This document shows positions 53,462 through 60,874 of a DNA stretch of 60,874 nucleotides, one piece after another. The translations under genes were made by a program, and so were the position numbers. Source of the stretch: Bacteroidaceae bacterium (GTDB lineage Bacteria > Bacteroidota > Bacteroidia > Bacteroidales > Bacteroidaceae). The stretch's first letter is position 1, and each line of letters begins with the position of its first letter. The notes under the pieces are model-generated. The model saw only the letters and a program-made list of their open reading frames with translations, ran no database searches and was not told the DNA's origin. The stretch spans positions 1 through 60,874 of the forward strand of contig JAFTNZ010000015.1 of NCBI GenBank assembly GCA_017451645.1, given 5' to 3'.

Positions 53462-56400
53462 TTACAAATTAAAATATTTATTGAAGAAGGCCTGCAATTT
53501 TTCAATCACCGTACGCTTCTTTTCGTTTCTCTTTCCTCCACCGCCAAACAGTGGCATGGGTGGCAACAGTTTGGTGATGCCGGTGCCGATAGTGCTCAGC
53601 TCGCCATCTTCGAAAGCACGAGCGATGAAAGTCTCCGTTTCGGTAGGTTTCAACCGCTCTTCGTCGATGATGCGTTGCAGGTCGGCCGTGCGCTGTTCGT
53701 TCACGTAGTTTTCCCAATTGCCAAACACATCGTCGCTGTCCGATGGGGTCATCCGTTCGATGAATTGCTCTATCAGCTCGCGCTTGTTGCGCAGGTCGGG
53801 GCTGGCATTGATGGCCTTCTGTATCTTCACCACCACCTCCTTGTCCTGACAATTGCTTTGGTGATATTCGGCTACCAAGGCAAGGATGTATTCAATGCCT
53901 ATCTGCACCTGTTTCACCAGCTCGATTTCAAACACCACATCGTCGTTCACCTTCTCCTTGTCGGCGCTTTGTTCGTGCTTGAACTCGTCGCGCAGGTCAA
54001 TGTACCACGAGGTGTAATCCTGTATCTGATAATCGTTCAATATCAGGTTGGCCGAGGCAAACTCGTCGAACGAACTCAGCAGGTTGCGAAGTTTCAGCAA
54101 GGCACTGAACAGGCGCACAAACTCCTTCTTCTCCTCCAACGTGCGCAGCAGGGTGATGCTGTCAAGGCCGAATTTCTCCAACAGGATTTCTTCAATCTCC
54201 TTGTAGCCCAACTGATGCACACCTTTTTCATCGTCGTAGCCGTTGTAGTAGTCCTCAAACGGACGCATGGTAATCAGTCCGCTGGCATTTTCGTCACCAA
54301 AGAGGGCGAAGCAATCCTTCACCTGCTTCTCCAGATTGCGGAAGCACACCACATTGCCGCAGTCCTTCACGGCATTCAGTATACGGTTCGTTCGGCTGAA
54401 GGCTTGCAACAGGCCGTGCATCTTCAGGTTCTTGTCCACCCACAGGGTATTCAGGGTTTTGGCATCGAAGCCTGTCAAAAACATGCCCACTACGATGAGG
54501 ATGTCAATCTCCTTGTTCTTCATTCGCAGTGAGATATCCTTGTAGTAGTTGGCAAAGCGCTGGGCATCCACGCCGTATGTGGTGCCGAACACCTTGTTAT
54601 ATTCGTCGATGGCACGAGCCAGGAAAGCCTTGCTCTCTTCGTCCAGGCGGTCGGTGCCTTCGGGGTTTTCGTCGTTCAATGTGCCCGTGCCATCGTTTTC
54701 GGCCTCGTTGGCGGCATAGGTGAATATGGTGGCAATGCGTAGTTGTTCATCCTCGGGCTTGTCGGCCTGTTGGCGCATGAATTCGTCGTAGTACAGCCGT
54801 GCCTTCTCGGTGCTATCTACGGCAAAGATGGAGTTGAATCCCTTGGTGGCTATCTTTGTGCGCTGCTCCTCCACCTTCTTTTGGCGTGCCTTGGCCATCT
54901 CCACCACATTTTGCGTCACGCTCATCTTGTATCCCTCGTTGCGCTTCGTCTTGCGGGCAAAGTTGTCGAGGATGTACGCCACGTTGTTGGCAATGTATCG
55001 GGGGTCTTTCAACAGTTCTTCCGAGTCGATGCCCCACACCTCGTCATCCTCCATGCCCTCGCGCTTGCGCATGGTGCGCACGTAGTCAATCTTGAACTTC
55101 AGCACGTTCTTGTCGTTGATGGCATTGATGATGGTGTAGCTATGCAATGGTTTGGTGCGGTTGCCCTCGTCGTCGGGTTCGCCACCGAAGAGTTGTGCCG
55201 TGGTGGCCAGTTGCTTGTCCTTGGTGGTGCCGCTGGCATTCTTGGCAAAGATGGGGGTGCCGGTGAAACCGAATATATAGTATTTCTTGAATTTCTTTGT
55301 AATGAGCTGGTGCATGTCACCGAATTGCGAGCGGTGGCACTCGTCGAATATCAGCACCACATTCTTCTCCAGGCAATCAATCTCCTTGCTGCCCTTCAGC
55401 AGGTTGCTCAGCTTCTGTATGGTGGTGATGATGATGCGGCTGTCGGGGTCGTTCAACTGGCGCAGCAGGATGGACGCATTGGCATTGCTGTTGGCCGCAT
55501 CCTTCTCAAAGTTGTCGTACTCCTTCATCGTCTGGTAGTCGAGGTCTTTACGGTCAACCACAAACAGCACCTTGTCCACCATGGGCAACCGCGATGCCAG
55601 CTGTGCCGTCTTGAACGAGGTCAGCGTCTTGCCGCTTCCCGTCGTGTGCCAGATGTAGCCACCGGCGCGGCGTGTGCCTTGCAAACGGCGGTTGTGGGCA
55701 TATTGTATCTTCAGCAGGATGCGCTCCGTAGCCGCTATCTGATAGGGGCGCATCACCATCAGGTTCTTATCCACGGTGAACACGCAGTATTTCGTCAGGA
55801 TGTTGAGCAGCGCTTCCTTGGCCAGGAAGGTTTTGGTGAAGTCCTCCAAGTCGTTGATGATGCGATTTTCGGCATCGCCCCAATAGCTGGTGAACTCAAA
55901 CGAGTTGCTCTGTGTCTTCACCCTTGTCTTCTGCTTGGCAGCCTCCTGCACATGGGCATAGCGGGTGGTGTTGCTGTAGTATTTGGTAAAGGTACCGTTC
56001 GAGATGACGAACAGCTGCACATAGTCGAACAGCCCGTTGTCTGCCCAAAACGTCTCGCGCCCGTAGCGGTTTATCTGGTTGAACGCCTCCTTGATATCGA
56101 CTCCACGGCGCTTCAGCTCCACATGCACCAGTGGCAGGCCGTTCACCAGTATGGTCACGTCGTAGCGGTTCTTGGCCGTGCCTCCCGTGGGGGTGTACTG
56201 GTTGAGCACCTGCACGGTGTTGTTGTGTATGTCGCGCTTGTCTATCAGGCGGATGTTCTTTGTGTCGCCATTGTCCAGCAGGATGTTTACAATGGGGTCA
56301 CGCTGTATGCGTTCGGTTTTGTCTTCGATGTTGAGATTTTCGTTGGCTATCTCCTGTGTGAACAGGCGTTTCCATTCTCCATCGCTCAGGCGGATACCGT

Positions 56401-56614
56401 TCAGCTTTTCCAACTGTACACGCAAGTTTTCTATCAACCCTTGCTCAGTGGTGATGTGCAGCCGCTCATACCCCTGTGCCACCAGCTGACGGATAAAGCC
56501 TTCCTCCAACGCTGCCTCGCTTTGGTAGCGTTGTGCATCCTTCGGCTGCTCCTCGTAGCAGGTCATCACCGTCAGGTTGCTTTGTTGGATAACGATGTTG
56601 AAATTCTCAATCAT
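53462..56614 (-). CDS. hsdR: Type I restriction enzyme R subunit
   Basis: This roughly 1050-residue subunit cuts and translocates DNA with HsdM and HsdS. It has the N-terminal nuclease core RYDVTILVNGLPLVHVELKRRG (about 153-174; D..ELK), Walker A HTTGSGKTLTS near 327, DECH box LIFDECHRSQFG near 423, motif III GFTGTPIF near 453, and helicase motif VI LLQAFSRTNR near 735. All look intact. I choose the ATG at 56614 because GGAAGAG sits 6 nt upstream; a GTG at 56620 would overlap the previous stop by 4 bp. Confidence 0.95.
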   Translation of the reverse strand: MIENFNIVIQQSNLTVMTCYEEQPKDAQRYQSEAALEEGFIRQLVAQGYERLHITTEQGLIENLRVQLEKLNGIRLSDGEWKRLFTQEIANENLNIEDKTERIQRDPIVNILLDNGDTKNIRLIDKRDIHNNTVQVLNQYTPTGGTAKNRYDVTILVNGLPLVHVELKRRGVDIKEAFNQINRYGRETFWADNGLFDYVQLFVISNGTFTKYYSNTTRYAHVQEAAKQKTRVKTQSNSFEFTSYWGDAENRIINDLEDFTKTFLAKEALLNILTKYCVFTVDKNLMVMRPYQIAATERILLKIQYAHNRRLQGTRRAGGYIWHTTGSGKTLTSFKTAQLASRLPMVDKVLFVVDRKDLDYQTMKEYDNFEKDAANSNANASILLRQLNDPDSRIIITTIQKLSNLLKGSKEIDCLEKNVVLIFDECHRSQFGDMHQLITKKFKKYYIFGFTGTPIFAKNASGTTKDKQLATTAQLFGGEPDDEGNRTKPLHSYTIINAINDKNVLKFKIDYVRTMRKREGMEDDEVWGIDSEELLKDPRYIANNVAYILDNFARKTKRNEGYKMSVTQNVVEMAKARQKKVEEQRTKIATKGFNSIFAVDSTEKARLYYDEFMRQQADKPEDEQLRIATIFTYAANEAENDGTGTLNDENPEGTDRLDEESKAFLARAIDEYNKVFGTTYGVDAQRFANYYKDISLRMKNKEIDILIVVGMFLTGFDAKTLNTLWVDKNLKMHGLLQAFSRTNRILNAVKDCGNVVCFRNLEKQVKDCFALFGDENASGLITMRPFEDYYNGYDDEKGVHQLGYKEIEEILLEKFGLDSITLLRTLEEKKEFVRLFSALLKLRNLLSSFDEFASANLILNDYQIQDYTSWYIDLRDEFKHEQSADKEKVNDDVVFEIELVKQVQIGIEYILALVAEYHQSNCQDKEVVVKIQKAINASPDLRNKRELIEQFIERMTPSDSDDVFGNWENYVNEQRTADLQRIIDEERLKPTETETFIARAFEDGELSTIGTGITKLLPPMPLFGGGGKRNEKKRTVIEKLQAFFNKYFNL

Positions 56615-56616
56615 AG

Positions 56617-57039
56617 TCACTCTTCCGAATAATCTTTATAACTCTTTTTTCTTATCCTCTTTGGTTTCGAGTAGGTATCGTCTGCATACTCGCGTCGCAT
56701 ACCGTCGCTGATGCATTGATTGGCATAATAATTCACCATGTTTTGTAATATTGCGTGGATACCTTCTTTGTCCTCCAATACAAAATTGGGGAGCGGAGTC
56801 AATCCGCCAAACAACGTGATATAGATTCTATACCCATTCGCCTTGGCATAGAAGTAGGGATCTCTTTGTTTCTCCAAAAACTCGAGACGAAAATTCTCTT
56901 GCACCTCCGTGAAGGCAAAAGTTCGGATGGCACCCACCAAATGTGGACGGTCGGTGCTAATAATCAAATCGCGTGCATCAACGGCATCACGTCCGCCACG
57001 AACACGGACAAACTCTAAATAATCACTAATTCCTTTCAT
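56617..57039 (-). CDS. Unknown protein inside the type I RM operon
   Basis: The 140-residue product MKGISDYLEFVRVRGGRDAV... sits between hsdS and hsdR. It is not recognised; it has no membrane segment, and its Lys/Arg-rich C-terminus (KPKRIRKKSYKDYS) may touch nucleic acid. Its stop abuts hsdR and its start is 28 bp after hsdS. It may assist or control the restriction complex, or be an accessory defence or anti-defence gene carried in the operon. Confidence 0.65.
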   Translation of the reverse strand: MKGISDYLEFVRVRGGRDAVDARDLIISTDRPHLVGAIRTFAFTEVQENFRLEFLEKQRDPYFYAKANGYRIYITLFGGLTPLPNFVLEDKEGIHAILQNMVNYYANQCISDGMRREYADDTYSKPKRIRKKSYKDYSEE

Positions 57040-57067
57040 CTTTTTTACAGATTTAATTTATGAGTGT

Positions 57068-58231
57068 TCATTCAAACGTTAATAATTTCTCCCTATAGTA
57101 TTCATATTGTTGCTTCCGTAGCTTGATTTCTTGTTCAAGCGATTGGATAAGGTTTTCGAATGCATCGAGTTTTTCGACGATTTGTTGTTGCTTGACAAGG
57201 GATGGAAGAGGAAACAAGTATTTTCTTAATCCAGCCATATCAACCGAAGCAAATCCACCTTGTACGATATTATTTTTACACCATTCATCAATGATATAGA
57301 ATATATAATATGTATATTTATAATTTACTTTATTTTCGTACTTTTGTTTTGGATAAAAAGCTGTAAAGCGTTGGTTTGATAAAGCAGGTACAGTCAATAA
57401 AGCATGTACACCAATTGTTGCGGATGTTGCAAGAATTATTGAATTCATAGGGAATAATCCATTCTTTTTTACCGCTATCGGTGTTATATGCAATGTTGAA
57501 TCACTTAAAATATTACCATTTTCACGAATATCTTCCATTCTAAACCATGGCAAAGTACCATCTTTCCAAAATTCATCATTTTTGGTTGATGGAGTATAGC
57601 CACCGCGCATTTCAAAGACTTCGCTTAAAGGCAATTTTTCCACTCCTTCAAAATCCAACAACTGATTGCGATAATGCTCGTATTGCTTGCGACGCATATC
57701 CAACTCGCTTTCAAGGTTGGAGATAAGGGTGGTGAAGGTATCGAGGATTCCAACAATGCGAATTTGTTCTTCAGCCGAAGGCATTGGAATTTTCTTCTCA
57801 CTCATTTTTTTCGGTGAAAGATGCATTATTGTTGTTCCATTTACACATTGCATCTTCTCTTTTTCAAATAACTGAGAATTTATATAATACATTAAAAAAT
57901 CCGAATTAGGACTATTTCTCAATATTATAGCATCACTACCCAACGATACATTATTTGTCACCTTTATTACAGAAGATTTACCAATTTGTGCTTCTTTGGT
58001 TGTACTTGATACCGGTAATACTAAATCATTGTATTTTAAAGGAGTAGCATTTTCTGCCAATTCAGAAGAAACACATGATTTTATAGATGTTATATAATCA
58101 CCATAAGTTGTATACAATTCACCATAAAGAATAACTGGACACTCGCCTGTCCCTACATCATTCTTAGAAAGAGAACAACCTTTGATTATTTCACAAACAT
58201 CCCCCAACTTCTTCCACTCAACCGCACTCAT
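57068..58231 (-). CDS. hsdS: Type I restriction enzyme specificity subunit
   Basis: This protein of about 387 residues has two target-recognition domains, each ending in a coiled-coil spacer: MRRKQYEHYRNQLLDFE near residue 185 and LRKQQYEYYREKLLTFE at the C-terminus. TRD1 begins VEWKKLGDVCEIIKG and TRD2 begins EKLPLSEVFEMRGGYTPST. It sets the two-part DNA target of the complex. The gene is AT-richer than hsdM and hsdR, as is common. The ATG at 58231 follows GGAGGA by 6 nt; a GTG at 58237 would overlap hsdM by 4 bp. No second hsdS or recombinase is present, so phase shuffling is not indicated. Confidence 0.94.
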   Translation of the reverse strand: MSAVEWKKLGDVCEIIKGCSLSKNDVGTGECPVILYGELYTTYGDYITSIKSCVSSELAENATPLKYNDLVLPVSSTTKEAQIGKSSVIKVTNNVSLGSDAIILRNSPNSDFLMYYINSQLFEKEKMQCVNGTTIMHLSPKKMSEKKIPMPSAEEQIRIVGILDTFTTLISNLESELDMRRKQYEHYRNQLLDFEGVEKLPLSEVFEMRGGYTPSTKNDEFWKDGTLPWFRMEDIRENGNILSDSTLHITPIAVKKNGLFPMNSIILATSATIGVHALLTVPALSNQRFTAFYPKQKYENKVNYKYTYYIFYIIDEWCKNNIVQGGFASVDMAGLRKYLFPLPSLVKQQQIVEKLDAFENLIQSLEQEIKLRKQQYEYYREKLLTFE

Positions 58232-58233
58232 AT

Positions 58234-59790
58234 TCACTCCTCCAACAACTTTACAATATCATCCACTTGCTGACGCAGACGGTTTACGATAGAAACCACC
58301 TCTGTCAACTCTTTATTCACTTTCGCAATATCAATCTTTTCCCGTGTGTCGGGTTGCTCCACATAGCTCGACACACTGAGGTTGCAATCGTTGGCAATAA
58401 TGTTTGCATTGCTCACCAAGCGGCTGAAATACTGCTCGTCCTCGCGCTTTTCCAATGCCTCGGCTATGCGGTCTTGATGGCAAGGACGCAGGTAGTTCTT
58501 GTTGCCCTCCTTCTCAAACTCGCCCGATGCATCGATAAATTGCACGTGGTTGTCCACCTTGGTGCCCTTGCGAAGCACAATGATGCAGGTGGCAATGCTC
58601 ACGCCAAAAAAGAGGTTGGCAGGCAACTGAATGACGGCATCCACATGATTGTGCTCCAACAGATACTTGCGGATTTTCTGCTCGGCACCGCCGCGATAGA
58701 GCACACCGGGAAACTCCACGATGGCGGCCACACCGCTCTCGCTCAGCAGATGTAGCATGTGCATGGTAAAGGCAAGGTCGGCTTTCGACTTGGGGGCAAG
58801 GATGCCTGCCGGGGCATAGCGGTCGTCGTTGATCAGGATGGGGTTGTCCTCACCCTCCCACTTGATGCTGTAGGGCGGATTGCTGACGATGGCATGAAAA
58901 TCCATGCCCATGTGGCGCGGGTCGGTCAAGGTATCGCCCAACTGGATGTCGAATTTATCGAAGCTGATGCCGTGAAGGAACATGTTGATGCGGCAAAGGT
59001 TGTAGGTGCTGGGGTTAATTTCTTGCCCATAAAAATGCAGGTCGGGATTGTCATGACCGATGGTTTTTGCAAACTTCAACAGCAGTGAGCCACTTCCACA
59101 GGCAGGGTCATAAACACGACGAATGTCACGATTCCTTATCAAACAGATGCGTGCCAACAATTCGCTGACGGCAGGGGGTGTGAAGTATTCGCCACCACTT
59201 TTTCCGGCACTGGCCGCATACATCTGCATCAAGAACTCGTAAGCGTCGCCAAAGGCATCGATGCTGTTGTCGGTCAACCTGTCGGAAAGGTTCATATTGT
59301 TTACCGCTTTCAGTACCTTGGCAAGCAGTTCGTTTCGCTTTGTCACGGTGCGCCCCAGCGAGGTGCTATCCACCAAGAAATCACCGAACAGGCCGCGCAG
59401 GTCGTCCTCCGATGCCTGCCCCTGTGCCGATGCTTCGATGGCGCGGAAGGCACTGCTGAGTGTCTCGTTCAGGTTCTCGTCGGTGTCGGCATTGCGGGTG
59501 ACATTGGTGAAGAGTTGCGAGGGCAGGATGAAGTATCCCTTCTCCTCCACCACCATGTCGCGTGCCTCCTCGGCTTCGGCATCGCTCATCAGTGTATAGT
59601 CAAAGTCGGCATCGCCCGCATCGTGCTGCAAGCGGTTGATATACTCCACAATACTCTCGGAGATGTAACGGTAGAACAGTGTGCCAAGCACATAGCTCTT
59701 GAACTCCCATCCATCTACCGAACCGCGCAGGTCGTCGGCTATCTTCCAGATGGTGCGGTGCAGTTCGGCACGTTGCTGGTCGCTGCTCAT
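58234..59790 (-). CDS. hsdM: Type I restriction-modification methyltransferase subunit
   Basis: This 518-residue N6-adenine methyltransferase has the HsdM N-terminal helical domain (IWKIADDLRGSVDGWEFKSYVLG, about 11-33), AdoMet motif I YDPACGSGSLLLKF near 232 and catalytic motif IV NPPYSIKW near 302. It methylates the target and forms the core of the complex. The ATG at 59790 follows an ideal AAAGGAGG by 7 nt, so the longer frame (20 extra residues) is not the start. The start codon overlaps the stop of the upstream ORF (ATGA). Confidence 0.96.
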   Translation of the reverse strand: MSSDQQRAELHRTIWKIADDLRGSVDGWEFKSYVLGTLFYRYISESIVEYINRLQHDAGDADFDYTLMSDAEAEEARDMVVEEKGYFILPSQLFTNVTRNADTDENLNETLSSAFRAIEASAQGQASEDDLRGLFGDFLVDSTSLGRTVTKRNELLAKVLKAVNNMNLSDRLTDNSIDAFGDAYEFLMQMYAASAGKSGGEYFTPPAVSELLARICLIRNRDIRRVYDPACGSGSLLLKFAKTIGHDNPDLHFYGQEINPSTYNLCRINMFLHGISFDKFDIQLGDTLTDPRHMGMDFHAIVSNPPYSIKWEGEDNPILINDDRYAPAGILAPKSKADLAFTMHMLHLLSESGVAAIVEFPGVLYRGGAEQKIRKYLLEHNHVDAVIQLPANLFFGVSIATCIIVLRKGTKVDNHVQFIDASGEFEKEGNKNYLRPCHQDRIAEALEKREDEQYFSRLVSNANIIANDCNLSVSSYVEQPDTREKIDIAKVNKELTEVVSIVNRLRQQVDDIVKLLEE

Positions 59791-60128
59791 AAGGTACCTC
59801 CTTTCTCCTCCTTCGCCGGTATCAGCGGTTCGCTCTTCCCGTCTTCCCAATCGAGGATTTCACCGGTGAAGGAGCCGGTGGAGTCGGTGCGGGTGTCGGT
59901 GTCGGTGTCGGGATTTTGTGATGTGTTGAAGGGGATGGCCTCGGTGCACGAGGCGAAGGTCAGGGGGAGGGGCAGGAGGCACCACAGGGCAGATACAAAA
60001 AGAGCGGCCTTCCGCACGAAGACAGGTGCAGAGGGCCGCTCGGTATGGGCGTCAAACGCGTCAGAAGGGTCTGAAATTACCCCCCCCGTTTTGTTTATTT
60101 TGTTTACTATGTTGCTATGGTTGTTCAT
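59787..60128 (-). CDS. Small lipoprotein-like ORF heading the type I RM operon
   Basis: The 113-residue product starts at the ATG on 60128. Its first 35 residues are polar, then comes a Lys/Arg-flanked hydrophobic run ending LPLPLTFASC (about residues 49-60), which looks like a lipoprotein signal placed unusually far from the N-terminus. After the Cys are a (DT)n-like run and FTGEILDWEDGKSEPL. It overlaps hsdM by 4 bp and lies directly behind the operon promoter, so it would be made with the RM complex. It could be a truncated or leader gene; function unknown. Confidence 0.5.
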   Translation of the reverse strand: MNNHSNIVNKINKTGGVISDPSDAFDAHTERPSAPVFVRKAALFVSALWCLLPLPLTFASCTEAIPFNTSQNPDTDTDTRTDSTGSFTGEILDWEDGKSEPLIPAKEEKGGTL

Positions 60129-60151
60129 GTCACATTGTATGATTGATTCCG

Positions 60152-60159
60152 CAAATGTA
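60152..60159 (-). promoter_or_regulatory. Promoter of the type I RM operon
   Basis: On the minus strand TTTG is followed after 19 bp by TACATTTG (complement of 60152-60159), a textbook Bacteroidetes promoter. Transcription would start near 60145, so the first ORF must begin at the ATG on 60128. Confidence 0.75.
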
Positions 60160-60223
60160 CCGATAATTTTTCGCACCGCAAAGGGGATGGCTCAAAATTT
60201 TACACGAGTGCTTGAAGAGGGGG

Positions 60224-60266
60224 ATTGCCGATGAAAATTTTTTGTGGACGGATGAGAAATTTTTTA
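60224..60266 (+). repeat. Dispersed repeat family A, copy 2
   Basis: Same orientation and near-identical first 18 bases as 16455-16472, followed by the same ACGGA..GAGAAA and T-run pattern. Confidence 0.65.
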
Positions 60267-60345
60267 AGGGTGGAGCAAAAAAATCCATTTCAATGCCGAG
60301 ATATACGACAGGGGGCCATGTGCTATAGCAAAAATACCAAAGTGG

Positions 60346-60519
60346 TGGACAATGGACAATGGACAATTAAATATGAAGGGTATATCATTTGCTGTTCGAA
60401 TGTAAATATGTAAATATATTTCATTATATTATGTATATAATATAATAATTCTATTTTGAAGTGACAAAGGGACAAAAACAGATAGTATGCAAAATTAATT
60501 GTCCATTGTCCATTGTCCA
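60346..60519. repeat. 24-bp inverted repeat of 7-bp units around an AT-rich core
   Basis: GGACAAT units at 60346-60369 face GTCCATT units at 60496-60519 as an exact 24-bp inverted repeat. The 126-bp core includes a long A/T-only stretch. The same 7-bp unit ends the DUF3987 gene at 48389-48411. Confidence 0.85.
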
Positions 60520-60558
60520 TTGTCGTTTGTCTGTCTTTCCTGAAAAATTGAATATCAA

Positions 60559-60582
60559 AAGGATAATTTTAGAATTATCCTT
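60559..60582. repeat. Perfect 10-bp-arm hairpin
   Basis: AAGGATAATT, loop TTAG, AATTATCCTT. It is not followed by a T-tract on either strand. Confidence 0.7.
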
Positions 60583-60705
60583 ACAAATCCTAATTTTACA
60601 ATTGTTAATATGCATTTTTTGATTATGGCAGATGGCGATGGCAGATGGCTTTTTATATCGCTGATTATAAAGCTATAACCATTGCCAATAGCCATCGTGT
60701 GAAAG

Positions 60706-60773
60706 TGTTAAATCTCCGCCACTCCGCCCCACCCTCTTGACATCCATGGGCACAGAATGGTATATTTGCAATG
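60706..60773 (+). repeat. 68-bp promoter-bearing dispersed repeat, copy 2
   Basis: Matches 17016-17083. TTGACA is at 60737-60742 and TATATTTG at 60761-60768. Here the repeat is followed by a REP-like unit and then the window ends, so its target gene, if any, is outside. Confidence 0.8.
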
Positions 60774-60783
60774 TGAACAATGG

Positions 60784-60832
60784 GAGACCCCATCCCAGCC
60801 TTTCCCAAGGGGAAGGAGTAGATAGTGCTGCA
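60784..60832. repeat. REP-like unit after the promoter repeat
   Basis: Its reverse complement matches 50151-50191 closely (about 34 of 39 positions), including the CTCCTTCCCCTTGGG core. Confidence 0.65.
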
Positions 60833-60874
60833 GAACTTGACACTCCTGACCCGGCAATTGTTGAAGCCGGCACA

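Larger units (their letters stand above)
60160..60874. other. Repeat-rich right end of the window
   Basis: No supported gene. In order: repeat family A copy 2 (60224-60266), 24-bp inverted repeats made of 7-bp units around an AT-rich core (60346-60519), a 10-bp-arm palindrome (60559-60582), the 68-bp promoter repeat copy 2 (60706-60773) and a REP-like unit (60784-60832). Confidence 0.65.

Noticed and set aside
54743-56632. 629-codon open frame on the plus strand
   Set aside because: It is fully antisense to hsdR, has low-complexity His/Val/Leu-rich content, and hsdR has all expected motifs. It is a shadow frame caused by GC-rich codons.
57068-58231. Phase-variable hsdS
   Set aside because: Only one hsdS, no inverted partial copies and no recombinase nearby.

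Overview
The window comes from a Bacteroidales chromosome (Bacteroides/Phocaeicola/Prevotella-like; genus not resolved). Most promoters I can place use the Bacteroidetes -7 box TAnnTTTG. The gene set also points there: pyruvate:ferredoxin oxidoreductase, GH35 beta-galactosidase, lactaldehyde reductase FucO, a DUF3987/VirE protein and several Bacteroidales-only families. No Shine-Dalgarno is visible at most starts.

Layout. (1) 1-8.1 kb is a surface-polysaccharide region: the 5' end of a probable NusG-like (UpxY-type) antiterminator leaving the left edge, a 159-bp segment between 23-bp perfect inverted repeats that carries a promoter (a likely phase-variable promoter), a leftward glycosyltransferase, then a rightward AAA-ATPase/PD-(D/E)XK protein and four GT4-type glycosyltransferases with 4-bp overlaps or very short gaps. 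(2) 8.3-16.3 kb is housekeeping: an EEP phosphatase, a lone receiver domain, a COG2509 flavoprotein plus two GT2 enzymes, tRNA-Ala(GGC), DUF4286, ruvC and a double ABC ATPase. (3) 16.3-17.4 kb is a 1.1-kb intergenic stretch full of dispersed repeats. (4) 17.4-47.8 kb is core metabolism and envelope: a small outer-membrane barrel, a lipoprotein, nifJ, a DUF4143 ATPase, a hybrid receiver-histidine kinase, UDP-glucuronate decarboxylase, thiD, nagB, two ABC-F proteins, fucO, a dolichyl-phosphate-mannose-synthase-like enzyme with pyrC and a stand-alone MetH-activation-like protein, a metallophosphoesterase, plsC, GH35, a nucleotidyltransferase, an acetyltransferase, queA and a Nudix hydrolase. (5) 47.8-51.5 kb is an accessory cassette: P5-like muralytic protein, VirE/DUF3987 primase-helicase-like protein, an unknown protein and a DUF3127-like ssDNA-binding protein. 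(6) 51.8-60.1 kb holds an AT-rich orphan gene and a type I restriction-modification operon in the order lipoprotein-like ORF, hsdM, hsdS, unknown ORF, hsdR.

The most unusual features are the repeats. A 68-bp repeat with a complete promoter occurs at 17.0 and 60.7 kb, each time after the same order of other elements. Several repeat families that otherwise lie between genes also run in frame through the VirE/DUF3987 gene, where they encode its N-terminus, its C-terminus and two interdomain linkers. Other items worth checking are the invertible promoter, the two extra genes in the type I RM operon, and a candidate small RNA beside nagB.

All calls come from reading the sequence and remembered family motifs; no database search was run.
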